From: G963556115 sp963678205
Lineage (GTDB): Bacteria; Planctomycetota; SZUA-567
Length of the DNA: 64,000 bases
Reading direction: 5' to 3'
Assembly (NCBI GenBank): GCA_963678205.1
Contig: OY782760.1
Span: forward strand, 62,001-126,000
Position 1 is the stretch's first letter. The number at the start of each line of letters is the position of its first letter. Positions 39,052 through 46,711 of the stretch are shown here, piece after piece. The notes below the pieces were generated by a model. That model did no database searches. It was not told the origin of the DNA and was given only the letters and a program-made list of their open reading frames with translations. A program made the translations under genes and the position numbers.

Positions 39052-40524
39052 CTAGTCACCTAGCAGCTTCCTCTTTAGCTTGATTTTATTCATTGCTTTA
39101 ATATGCTCTTTTGCTTCTTCACCAAATTTATCTTTAATCATACTAAGGAAGCGTGGATTGTCATAATATGCAGTAAAAGCATAATCACGAAACTCAAGAA
39201 CTTCTGCAGCAGTTAAATGCTCCGTCGGCAACGGCAAGAAGTCATATCCTTGTTGAGCGTATCCAAGCCATGTATCAGGAAGAGCCACTCCGGTCTTACT
39301 AGCTTGTTCGTAGAGCTCTGACCCAGGAACAGCCATAGCAGCAAAGAAACTAGGAAATACAGGATTGAGCTCTTGAGCAAAGCTAAAGTTTTCCTGCATT
39401 GTATCGTAATCATCCCCAGGAAGACCAAAAATAAAATTAGCACACATATCGATACCTGCATCATGTATTTTTTTGACAACCTTTCGTATATCATCTTTTG
39501 TATAACGCCCTTTATTAACGTTATCTAATACATTTCTAGCCGGAGACTCGATTCCAATTTTAAACCAGTTAAATCCGGCTTTCTTGAGTATGTGCAATTC
39601 TTCCTCAGGCATTTTCATCACTGCATCAACCCTAACAAAAGCACAAATATTGATATCATACCCTCTTTCAATAAGCCTCTCAGCTATTGGCAAATAATGA
39701 TCTCTATTAAAGACAAATAGTTCATCAATCAGGTTAAAATGGTGTACACCATATTTATTAACCAGAATATCAAATTGGTTCAACACCCATTCCGGAGACC
39801 AGTAGCGTATTTTATGCTCTCCGTAAGTAGCATGTATAGCGCAAAAAGAACAAGAGTACGGGCAGCCAAGACTGGTGAAAATTGAAACATAGTGATCCCG
39901 TTTTGAAAAATCATCCAGACACATCCAGTTAAAAGCCCGATATACTCCTTCTTCCCATGGAATCAGATCCCAAGCGATATCATCCAACTCAGAAGTCAGA
40001 TCTTTTATATTATCTGCTTTTTCATCAGGTGCCTGAGGCTTGCCATCTACTCTGCGCCACAAGCCAGGTATCTTAGATATGTCTTTACCGGTCAGCAGAT
40101 CTCTTAAAGTTCTGAAGCCTTCCCCTGCAACAACATAATCAGCCTGAGTATCCACCATTGTTCTTTCTGGTAAGGTGGATGGATGCCAGCCGGAAATAAC
40201 CAACTCAGATTCAGAAATTTCTTCTTTTATCATTTTTGATAATTCTTCAACAGCAACCATAACCGGACTACTGCAATTCGCCTGCTGACTATACACAACA
40301 ATACCGATATATTTTGGCGCGTTACCTTTCAGATATTCAATAGTCTCCTCAAAGTTCATATTTAGAGCCGCAGCATCTAGAATATCGACATCGACATCAT
40401 GCTTTCTCAAATAACCAGCTGTTAAAGCTGCCCAAAAAGGAGGCTCACAAGCCGAAAACTCTTTACTAAGATCCTGATAAACTTTTTTCTTTGTCCCGCC
40501 GATATTTACAAGTACTATATCCAT
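39052..40524 (-). CDS. B12-binding-domain radical SAM enzyme 1
   Basis: 490 residues. The N-terminal Rossmann-like domain (about 1-150) is of the cobalamin-binding type (ISGWHPSTLPERTM, DYVVAGEGFRTL). A radical SAM core follows with its CxxxCxxC motif CPYSCSFC near residue 212 and a TIM-barrel glycine motif IFGLPGDDYDTM. Such enzymes methylate unactivated carbons or rearrange substrates. In a glycan locus, C-methylation of a sugar or its lipid carrier is plausible. It follows a FkbM-type gene and precedes a sugar O-methyltransferase. Confidence 0.88.
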   Translation of the reverse strand: MDIVLVNIGGTKKKVYQDLSKEFSACEPPFWAALTAGYLRKHDVDVDILDAAALNMNFEETIEYLKGNAPKYIGIVVYSQQANCSSPVMVAVEELSKMIKEEISESELVISGWHPSTLPERTMVDTQADYVVAGEGFRTLRDLLTGKDISKIPGLWRRVDGKPQAPDEKADNIKDLTSELDDIAWDLIPWEEGVYRAFNWMCLDDFSKRDHYVSIFTSLGCPYSCSFCAIHATYGEHKIRYWSPEWVLNQFDILVNKYGVHHFNLIDELFVFNRDHYLPIAERLIERGYDINICAFVRVDAVMKMPEEELHILKKAGFNWFKIGIESPARNVLDNVNKGRYTKDDIRKVVKKIHDAGIDMCANFIFGLPGDDYDTMQENFSFAQELNPVFPSFFAAMAVPGSELYEQASKTGVALPDTWLGYAQQGYDFLPLPTEHLTAAEVLEFRDYAFTAYYDNPRFLSMIKDKFGEEAKEHIKAMNKIKLKRKLLGD

Positions 40525-40563
40525 TCTAATCCTTTTTTTGTAAAGTCAACACTACCTATTGAG

Positions 40564-41391
40564 TTATTGTGAAAAATAAAGGTTGCCATAATGCTTCTGG
40601 CAATCCGGGTCAGGATCATAAACCAGATTGAAGCCGACCTCACACAAACGGTTGATAACCCTTTTATGAATTTCCTCGGTATGACGTTCAACTACGATTC
40701 TTTTACTTCTCAATAAAACCTCTGCCGGAGTTGAGTCAAAGATCTCAGCTTCAACGCCCTCAACATCTACCTTGAGAATATCACAATTTTCAATCTCATA
40801 ATCTTTGTATATAGAAGTCAGCGAGATAAAGTTTACCGCATACTTTTCTATCAGATCCTCTGCCAGCCACATACACTCAACTTGCCGTAGTGTTACTACT
40901 CCTATCGAAAGAATCTGTCTTACTACTTCAAAATCATCCACTTTGTCTTCGATACCAATAGCTCCATTAATAAGAGATATATCGGTGTATTCTTTAAGAT
41001 TTTTTTTAAGGAGTGGAAATATGTATTTATTTGGTTCAAGACAAAGTACTTTACATTCAGGTGCTTGACGTTTAACAGATAATGCGTAAAAACCATAGTT
41101 TGCCCCAAGATCAATTATGCGTTTTTTTCCTACAGGAGAAAAATCAGAAACTTTTTCGTGATCACTATCACGAAAGATCTCTTGATAAATCTCTAGAGCA
41201 TTCACTGCAGATGACTTTTCAACAAATACTTGAGTTCCGTCTAGCTCAAGTGAGTACTCTTCATCTGAGATTGGCATAAAGTTGTCTTTTAAAGCTTTCT
41301 TCTGATAATCAGCAATAAGCTTGATTCCCTCAACTGTATTAGATGATGAAGTGTGGTTATAGAACCATTCACAATCAATCAAATCTGGCAT
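40564..41391 (-). CDS. FkbM-family methyltransferase
   Basis: 275 residues. SAM motif I is RIIDLGANYGFYALSVKR near residue 110, followed by CKVLCLEPNKYIFPLLKKNL. The FkbM signature ILKVDVEGVEAEIF is near residue 215, and a conserved VVERH lies near the C-terminus. The family O-methylates sugars and polyketides. It lies between the epimerase and radical SAM genes in the same run. Confidence 0.87.
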   Translation of the reverse strand: MPDLIDCEWFYNHTSSSNTVEGIKLIADYQKKALKDNFMPISDEEYSLELDGTQVFVEKSSAVNALEIYQEIFRDSDHEKVSDFSPVGKKRIIDLGANYGFYALSVKRQAPECKVLCLEPNKYIFPLLKKNLKEYTDISLINGAIGIEDKVDDFEVVRQILSIGVVTLRQVECMWLAEDLIEKYAVNFISLTSIYKDYEIENCDILKVDVEGVEAEIFDSTPAEVLLRSKRIVVERHTEEIHKRVINRLCEVGFNLVYDPDPDCQKHYGNLYFSQ

Positions 41392-41409
41392 ACTTTATCT
41401 CCCAACCTT

Positions 41410-42342
41410 TTACACATTTGAGTACTGATTATTACGTATAATGCTATATGTTTTTATTAACTCTGCAATTCCATCACTGAGTGAATACTTAGGTTTCCAA
41501 CCTGTCGCTTCGATTCGTTCATTACTTACAATGTAATCACGCTTATCTGGATCTTCCCCGATTTCTGATTCCACATAAAAGAATTTAGGCAACTGTTTCT
41601 TTATTTCTTTACAAAGTTGAACTTTTGATAAATTAGCATCTGAGAGTCCAACATTATATGGCCTACCTTTCATTGCCGCATAATTCTCTATTCCATGCAA
41701 GAAGACTCGAGCAACATCGCGAATATGCAAGTAGTTACGCATAAAATGTGCTTCAAAAAGAACAACAGATTTATCTGTAACCGCTCGGTACACAAAATCA
41801 TTGACAAGTAAATCAGTGCGCATTCTAGGTGAGGCGCCAAAAACAGTTGCCAACCTGAAACTTATAGCCTCACCTGCACCGAGAACCTTTTCCTCCGCTT
41901 CAACCTTATCTTTCCCGTAAAGTGAGATTGGATTAAGCGGGGACTCTTCGGTACAATACTGATCTTTCTGTCCAATTCCATACCCGGAGTTAGTAATAGG
42001 CAGAAGCAACATCTGATCTTTACTGCGAAGGCCGTTTATCATAATAACAGCATCTTTATTGGTTGAAGTTGCTGCTATTTTATCACGATCACAGAGTGGC
42101 GCACCCACAAGAGCCGCCAAAGGAATAATAACATCAAAATCTTTGACTATACCTTTTATTAGTTGTTCATCCCGTGCATCTGCACGAATAAAATCAAAGT
42201 TCTTATTTGCGCAGCATTCAAGCAAACTTGACTGCCTATAGCTAAGGTTATCCACAACAGTAACGCTATGCCCATTACTTAATAAATATGGTGTCATAAT
42301 CGAGCCTATATAGCCTGCTCCACCTGTTATCAGTATTTTCAT
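41410..42342 (-). CDS. NAD-dependent epimerase/dehydratase (extended SDR)
   Basis: 310 residues. The N-terminal glycine motif is ITGGAGYIGSIMTPYLL, with D33-type acidic selectivity (VTVVDNLSY) suggesting NAD. The active site is Ser/Tyr/Lys, with NSGYGIG and SLYGKDKVEAE (YxxxK). The C-terminal part resembles NDP-sugar 4-epimerases and dehydratases (VGLSDANLSKVQLCKEI). The substrate is uncertain; beside hddA/hddC it could act on a GDP-heptose. It starts 9 bp after the transketolase C-terminal gene ends. Confidence 0.85.
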   Translation of the reverse strand: MKILITGGAGYIGSIMTPYLLSNGHSVTVVDNLSYRQSSLLECCANKNFDFIRADARDEQLIKGIVKDFDVIIPLAALVGAPLCDRDKIAATSTNKDAVIMINGLRSKDQMLLLPITNSGYGIGQKDQYCTEESPLNPISLYGKDKVEAEEKVLGAGEAISFRLATVFGASPRMRTDLLVNDFVYRAVTDKSVVLFEAHFMRNYLHIRDVARVFLHGIENYAAMKGRPYNVGLSDANLSKVQLCKEIKKQLPKFFYVESEIGEDPDKRDYIVSNERIEATGWKPKYSLSDGIAELIKTYSIIRNNQYSNV

Positions 42343-42350
42343 TCCTACTC

Positions 42351-43289
42351 CTATTCAATATGCTTAATTATTGAGCGAACAATCGACCCTGCGTCCAGCC
42401 CCGATTTTTCGTGTATTTTATTTCTTACTCCATAATCATAGAGTAGATCATCCTTAATTGCAAAACGTTTGAGTCTTACTTTACAATTATTATCTAGAAC
42501 AAACTCTGCAATCATTGACCCCAGACCAGCATTTACTGTGTGTTCTTCGATAGTAAATATGTATTTTACTTTATCAATAACTTCTACCAAATCAGGATTC
42601 AAAGGCTTAAGCTTCCACAAATCAACTATTGTAGTACCCACACCATGAGTCTTCAGCTCTTGTGCTACTTCTACAGCTCGATGAGTCATAAACCCTGTAC
42701 TGAGAAGCAATACTTCTGAATCAGCATTTTCAAGAATGCCATAGCCGTCATTTGAATAGCAAAAGGTTTCAGATAGGATTGAGAATTTACCTTTGTCAAA
42801 GCGTATATATCTTGGCTGCTGTTTCGTAAGGCAGATATTTACTAACCTAGAAGACTGCTTCGCATCAGCAGGAGAACATATCTCTATACTTGCCAAAGTG
42901 CGCATTACACCTATATCTTCTGTAGCGTGATGAGTAGGTCCATCTTCACTATACGCAAACCCAGTGCCTACAGCCAAGATTGTAACAGGCGCATTGTGCA
43001 CACACATATCAAGCTTTATCTGCTCAAAACAACGTAACGAAATAAAGGAAGCTATGCTATATACAAATACTTTCTTTCCTTCAAGCGCAATCCCTGAAGC
43101 AACAGAGATAATATTTTGCTCAGAAATACCTGCATTAATAAACTGTTCTGGTAGCTCTTCCCTGAAAATATCAAGGCTCGGTGCTCCATATTCATTTGAG
43201 ATAAATATAATATCTCGATCATGTTTAGCTTGCTCAAAGAGCTCAGATATAAATGCGTCACGCATTTGCATATTGGCGTAATCAGTCAT
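42351..43289 (-). CDS. Transketolase, C-terminal subunit
   Basis: The frame is open to 43334. The ATG at 43289, with GGAGAAGG just before it, is the likely start (312 residues) and overlaps the N-terminal subunit gene by 8 bp (ATGACTGA). Pyrimidine-binding motifs of the transketolase family are visible (FINAGISEQNIISVASGIAL, with the catalytic Glu) along with the C-terminal domain (VLLLSTGFMTHRAVEVAQEL). It pairs with the next gene to make one thiamine-diphosphate enzyme. Split transketolases occur in archaea and in many glycan loci. Confidence 0.88.
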   Translation of the reverse strand: MTDYANMQMRDAFISELFEQAKHDRDIIFISNEYGAPSLDIFREELPEQFINAGISEQNIISVASGIALEGKKVFVYSIASFISLRCFEQIKLDMCVHNAPVTILAVGTGFAYSEDGPTHHATEDIGVMRTLASIEICSPADAKQSSRLVNICLTKQQPRYIRFDKGKFSILSETFCYSNDGYGILENADSEVLLLSTGFMTHRAVEVAQELKTHGVGTTIVDLWKLKPLNPDLVEVIDKVKYIFTIEEHTVNAGLGSMIAEFVLDNNCKVRLKRFAIKDDLLYDYGVRNKIHEKSGLDAGSIVRSIIKHIE

Positions 43290-44115
43290 TACCTTCTCCA
43301 ATTGACAACTCTTTTCTTGCATTATCAATATCATCAGAATTATTAAGCTGCTTTACATGCCATATCGGTTGGTGTTCAATAAAAGAAATACCTTTGCCTT
43401 TTACAGTTTCTGCAATCACAACACTCGGCTTCCCATTCTTCATGTTTTTGGTTTTTTCAAATTCCGTAAACAGCTCTGCAAAATCATGACCATTGCAGTT
43501 GAAAACATTCCAGCCAAAAGAACTCCATTTTTCAGCAAAAGGCTTGAGAGAGGTAAAACTGTCAATGAAGTCAATTGAGCCGATATGATTGCGGTCAACT
43601 ATCGCGATAACATTATCTAGATTCTGAGCACTAGCGTACAAACATGCCTCCCATACAGACCCTTCTGTACACTCAGCATCTCCGAGTAGTACATAATGAT
43701 ACCTTGATGAGTTGTCAATTTTTCCTGCTGTTGCCAATCCACATGCTACCCCCAGACCATGTCCAAGTGAGCCTGTAGAGTGTTCAACTCCTGGGATATT
43801 CTTATCAGGGTGACCACCAAGAATACAATCGCCATAGCGATATTGCTCTGAAAGCCACTCGTTGGGGAAAAAGCCCATATCAGCCAGTATAGCATAAAGA
43901 ACCGTCTCTCCATGCCCTTTGCTCAAGATAAAACGATCCCTATCAGGATGATCAAGGGTATCCTTTGATATGTTGAGAGTGCCACCCTGATAGAGCGCGA
44001 CTAAAATTTCTATGCATGATAGTGAGCTGGCAATATGTCCACCACGCTCGATACACATTTCTGCAACAGTGCTTCGAACCCTAGCACTCTTATGTTTTAA
44101 GTCATTTATAAGCAT
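43282..44115 (-). CDS. Transketolase, N-terminal (thiamine-diphosphate-binding) subunit
   Basis: 277 residues. The TPP/Mg motif is LLGDAECTEGSVWEACLYAS (GDxxxxEG) near residue 148, with DRNHIGSIDF supplying the Asn-type metal ligand. HSTGSLGHGLGVACGLATAG and SKGHGETVLYA are transketolase signatures. It is translationally coupled to the C-terminal subunit. Possible roles are making sedoheptulose-7-phosphate for the heptose pathway, or transferring a two-carbon unit to make a branched sugar. It is the first gene of the minus-strand glycan run. Confidence 0.9.
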   Translation of the reverse strand: MLINDLKHKSARVRSTVAEMCIERGGHIASSLSCIEILVALYQGGTLNISKDTLDHPDRDRFILSKGHGETVLYAILADMGFFPNEWLSEQYRYGDCILGGHPDKNIPGVEHSTGSLGHGLGVACGLATAGKIDNSSRYHYVLLGDAECTEGSVWEACLYASAQNLDNVIAIVDRNHIGSIDFIDSFTSLKPFAEKWSSFGWNVFNCNGHDFAELFTEFEKTKNMKNGKPSVVIAETVKGKGISFIEHQPIWHVKQLNNSDDIDNARKELSIGEGND

Positions 44116-44636
44116 AAAATATCCTTTAAGATATTATAAATATATTGTTATTCATTATATAGTTCACCCAACGGTCATACTAAAAGTTTGTGATTACTAG
44201 AAATTTATGTCAAGACAACTCTTAGCGAAATTGAGATTTGGGGGTTTCCATAAACAATAATCTTACTTACAACCCAATATAATCTCAACCATCTAGACAG
44301 CAAATTTATTATAAAGATATGGATACATTTATTCTTTAATGATATCCCCCCTAGATTGGCACACCAATCAAACTGTTTTATTCGCTGACTAATTTTGCAT
44401 TCAGCAAAAAATTAATCGACAAATTTACTCTCTCCTTCCCAAAGCCGGATTCCATAATATCTTTTTATAATGAATAATATTTTCATTACAGATACGACAG
44501 CGGTTCAAACCTTTTATAAAGACCTTCATCAAGGCAGATCTCCTTTAATGCCAGCTATTATACTTAAATTATAACAATTATATGAGTTATAACAATTAAT
44601 ACCATATAGAAATTCTTAATACCAGTATCTAATTAC
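44116..44636. other. Intergenic region upstream of the transketolase operon
   Basis: About 520 A/T-rich bases, expected to hold the promoter of the 44115-to-36422 gene run. One short frame (44425-44529) is listed separately; otherwise nothing recognisable. Confidence 0.5.
44425..44529 (-). CDS. Possible 34-residue ORF or relic with a CxxC pair
   Basis: ATG at 44529 with GGAG 10 nt before it and stop at 44425. The product starts MKVFIKGLNRCRICNENI. The Asn-Arg-CRIC start resembles the zinc-binding N-terminus of sugar C-methyltransferases, but only the beginning is present, so it may be the relic of such a gene. Weak support. Confidence 0.25.
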   Translation of the reverse strand: MKVFIKGLNRCRICNENIIHYKKILWNPALGRRE

Positions 44637-46397
44637 TTAACATAGTAATTTTTTCACCAATGAGTATATTTTCGATAGTAGTACATTAGAGATAACGTAC
44701 CTTTGATTCCATAGTGTTGCTATAAGATTCAAATTTCTTTCCCATATCAACTCAACATCTTTATTATAAAATGGGAAGTATAGTACAAGTTCAAGATCAA
44801 AGCTTTTCAAAAACATACTACTCTCTCCCACTGATTCTTTAAGATTATCAATATGCTTTTCAGAACAACCTTCTATAATAATCATACCTTTATGAGATAA
44901 TAGCTTTTCAACTCGACAAAATGCGTCTACAGGGTTAATAAATTCTTTTACTCTAAAGACAACAAGATCAAGAGTTGCTGACTTTAGCATCCTCTTCTCC
45001 AGTTTACTTATAGATTGATCAGGATAACCAAGGATATAGCTTATAATCCCGTGATGCGTTGCAGTCGTAAAGCCGCGGTTCCATTTATGTTTAAACTCAT
45101 AAGAAGGCATAACCTCGCGCAACAAGGTATTGATAAATGACAACTCATTACTTTTCTTATTGAAGTACTCTTTACCAACACACTTAAAATCTGTGGTTTT
45201 TGGCGTTGTTTTTGACTCTGGTAATATTGCAAATATTTCAGCACTCGGGTTAATAGCACTAAGCAGGGCTGTGGCTGATTGAGACTCTAAGGTAATATCA
45301 TTATTCAACCATTGATCAGGAATTTCACTTGATACAATTTCACAATAATAATACACATTGAAAGAGTTTAAGTACCAATATAGTGGGTACATCACTGGAG
45401 ATACATATATTGCATTAAAAGGGAGCTTTGACTTTATTTCACTGAATAGCTTCTTAGAGAACAACCCATTAAATAACTCAATAATGTTAAAGTGTTCAGC
45501 TGCATTTATCTTTTTCACGCTACGGCATGGTGTTGGTACTTGTATATCTGTGCTTTCATGCGGAGCTCCTGGTCGAACAGCACCTGATTCGAATTCAATA
45601 TTCTTATTAGGATTTATAAGTTTTAGTTTTGCATGAAGATTTTCATCATCTATTGAAGGGTCATAGCTACAAATACCAAACCCAGATAGCTCTATACTAG
45701 GATAGTTAATGTTAGCTGTCAGACCAAAACGAGAGTCAGATTTACCCCAACCATGATAATCTTCATCAAAACCGCCCACTTCCCTCCAGACATCACTGTT
45801 ACATACTATAGCGCCAACATCCGCGCAGATACCCGGTGTAATAAAATTCTCTGAAAGCCAATTGTGTGATAGAGAAAGATATCTATCTATTTCAGCAAAT
45901 GTTCTTTCGGTCTCATTAAACTCATACGGAACGATATAGCGTTTAATTGTCATTACAGAACTGAGCGGATCAAATGGTAACGGAATTCTTTTACCAAGCA
46001 CCTCATTAAGACGGTCGATTGAATACATTGTGAAAAGCATATCCCCTGGCATGAAAATAAAATACTGTCCAGCAGCACGTTCAATACCAAAATTTACCGC
46101 AAGAGTTGTATGAATATTATGACCGTCGGGGTTATATTTTTTAGCTATCTCCGGTGGAACTGAAATAAATTTTGTAACTTCACATGCCTCTTCAGAAAGC
46201 TTCAATTTTTTTGAAAGCGGTTCTTCACTATTCCAATCAACAACTATAATTTCATAACCAGATTCCTTGGAGATTTTATTATTACTATAGACAAAATAAT
46301 TTATACATAACTCAAGCCGCTCTATAAAAGAGCCACCATAATTATCATTTCTGCCAATGAGTATTATCGAGTATAATTTCTGGCTCATATAAAACAT
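44637..46397 (-). CDS. Family 2 glycosyltransferase with C-terminal methyltransferase-like domain
   Basis: 586 residues. The N-terminal 260 residues are a GT-A fold: IILIGRNDNYGGSF start, IIVVDWNSEEPL, a DxD-like FMPGDMLFTM, and the acceptor-side motif VGGFDEDYHGWGKSDSRF. The C-terminal half (about 330-586) resembles a class I methyltransferase-type domain lacking a clear motif I (FNVYYYCEIV, DAFCRVEKLLSHKGMIIIEG). The fusion would couple sugar transfer with modification or act as a scaffold. Codon 1 (FYM) and codon 4 (MSQKLYS) are both possible starts. It stands alone between two intergenic regions. Confidence 0.75.
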   Translation of the reverse strand: MFYMSQKLYSIILIGRNDNYGGSFIERLELCINYFVYSNNKISKESGYEIIVVDWNSEEPLSKKLKLSEEACEVTKFISVPPEIAKKYNPDGHNIHTTLAVNFGIERAAGQYFIFMPGDMLFTMYSIDRLNEVLGKRIPLPFDPLSSVMTIKRYIVPYEFNETERTFAEIDRYLSLSHNWLSENFITPGICADVGAIVCNSDVWREVGGFDEDYHGWGKSDSRFGLTANINYPSIELSGFGICSYDPSIDDENLHAKLKLINPNKNIEFESGAVRPGAPHESTDIQVPTPCRSVKKINAAEHFNIIELFNGLFSKKLFSEIKSKLPFNAIYVSPVMYPLYWYLNSFNVYYYCEIVSSEIPDQWLNNDITLESQSATALLSAINPSAEIFAILPESKTTPKTTDFKCVGKEYFNKKSNELSFINTLLREVMPSYEFKHKWNRGFTTATHHGIISYILGYPDQSISKLEKRMLKSATLDLVVFRVKEFINPVDAFCRVEKLLSHKGMIIIEGCSEKHIDNLKESVGESSMFLKSFDLELVLYFPFYNKDVELIWERNLNLIATLWNQRYVISNVLLSKIYSLVKKLLC

Positions 46398-46438
46398 CTT
46401 TCTTTATTCTGTAATAATCATAACAACACGCTCAGCCA

Positions 46439-46711
46439 CTATTTTGTTTTTTTGTATCTTTTTCTAGCACACCACACACAGGCAAATAATTTTAAACGAT
46501 AAAATTTATTTTTCGCTAGCCACAGTATCAATCTGCTGTATCCTTTTCTATACTTATAACCTGTCAACAACACCTGAATAACCTCTGAATCCACACACTC
46601 TTTAGTCTTTTGCAGGAATTTCCCATATTTCTTAAATGAAAAATACCGAAAATTATAAATAAAACTACATTGCAACTCATGTCTACTTTTTAAAAACAAT
46701 ACATTACTCAC
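46439..46711 (-). CDS. Small basic unknown protein overlapping the radical SAM gene end
   Basis: A frame extends upstream into the radical SAM gene (ATG at 46786), but a GTG at 46711, 8 bp before that gene's stop, is more sensible and gives 90 residues. The product is rich in Lys, Arg, Tyr and Phe (FRYFSFKKYGKFLQKTKE) with a C-terminal CVWCARKRYKK. No family is recognised. It could be a genuine coupled small protein or a degenerate remnant. Confidence 0.35.
   Translation of the reverse strand: MSNVLFLKSRHELQCSFIYNFRYFSFKKYGKFLQKTKECVDSEVIQVLLTGYKYRKGYSRLILWLAKNKFYRLKLFACVWCARKRYKKTK

Noticed and set aside
42351..44115. Split transketolase as a frameshifted single gene
   Set aside because: Both subunits are complete, overlap by ATGACTGA and have a ribosome binding site for the second; this is a known two-gene arrangement.
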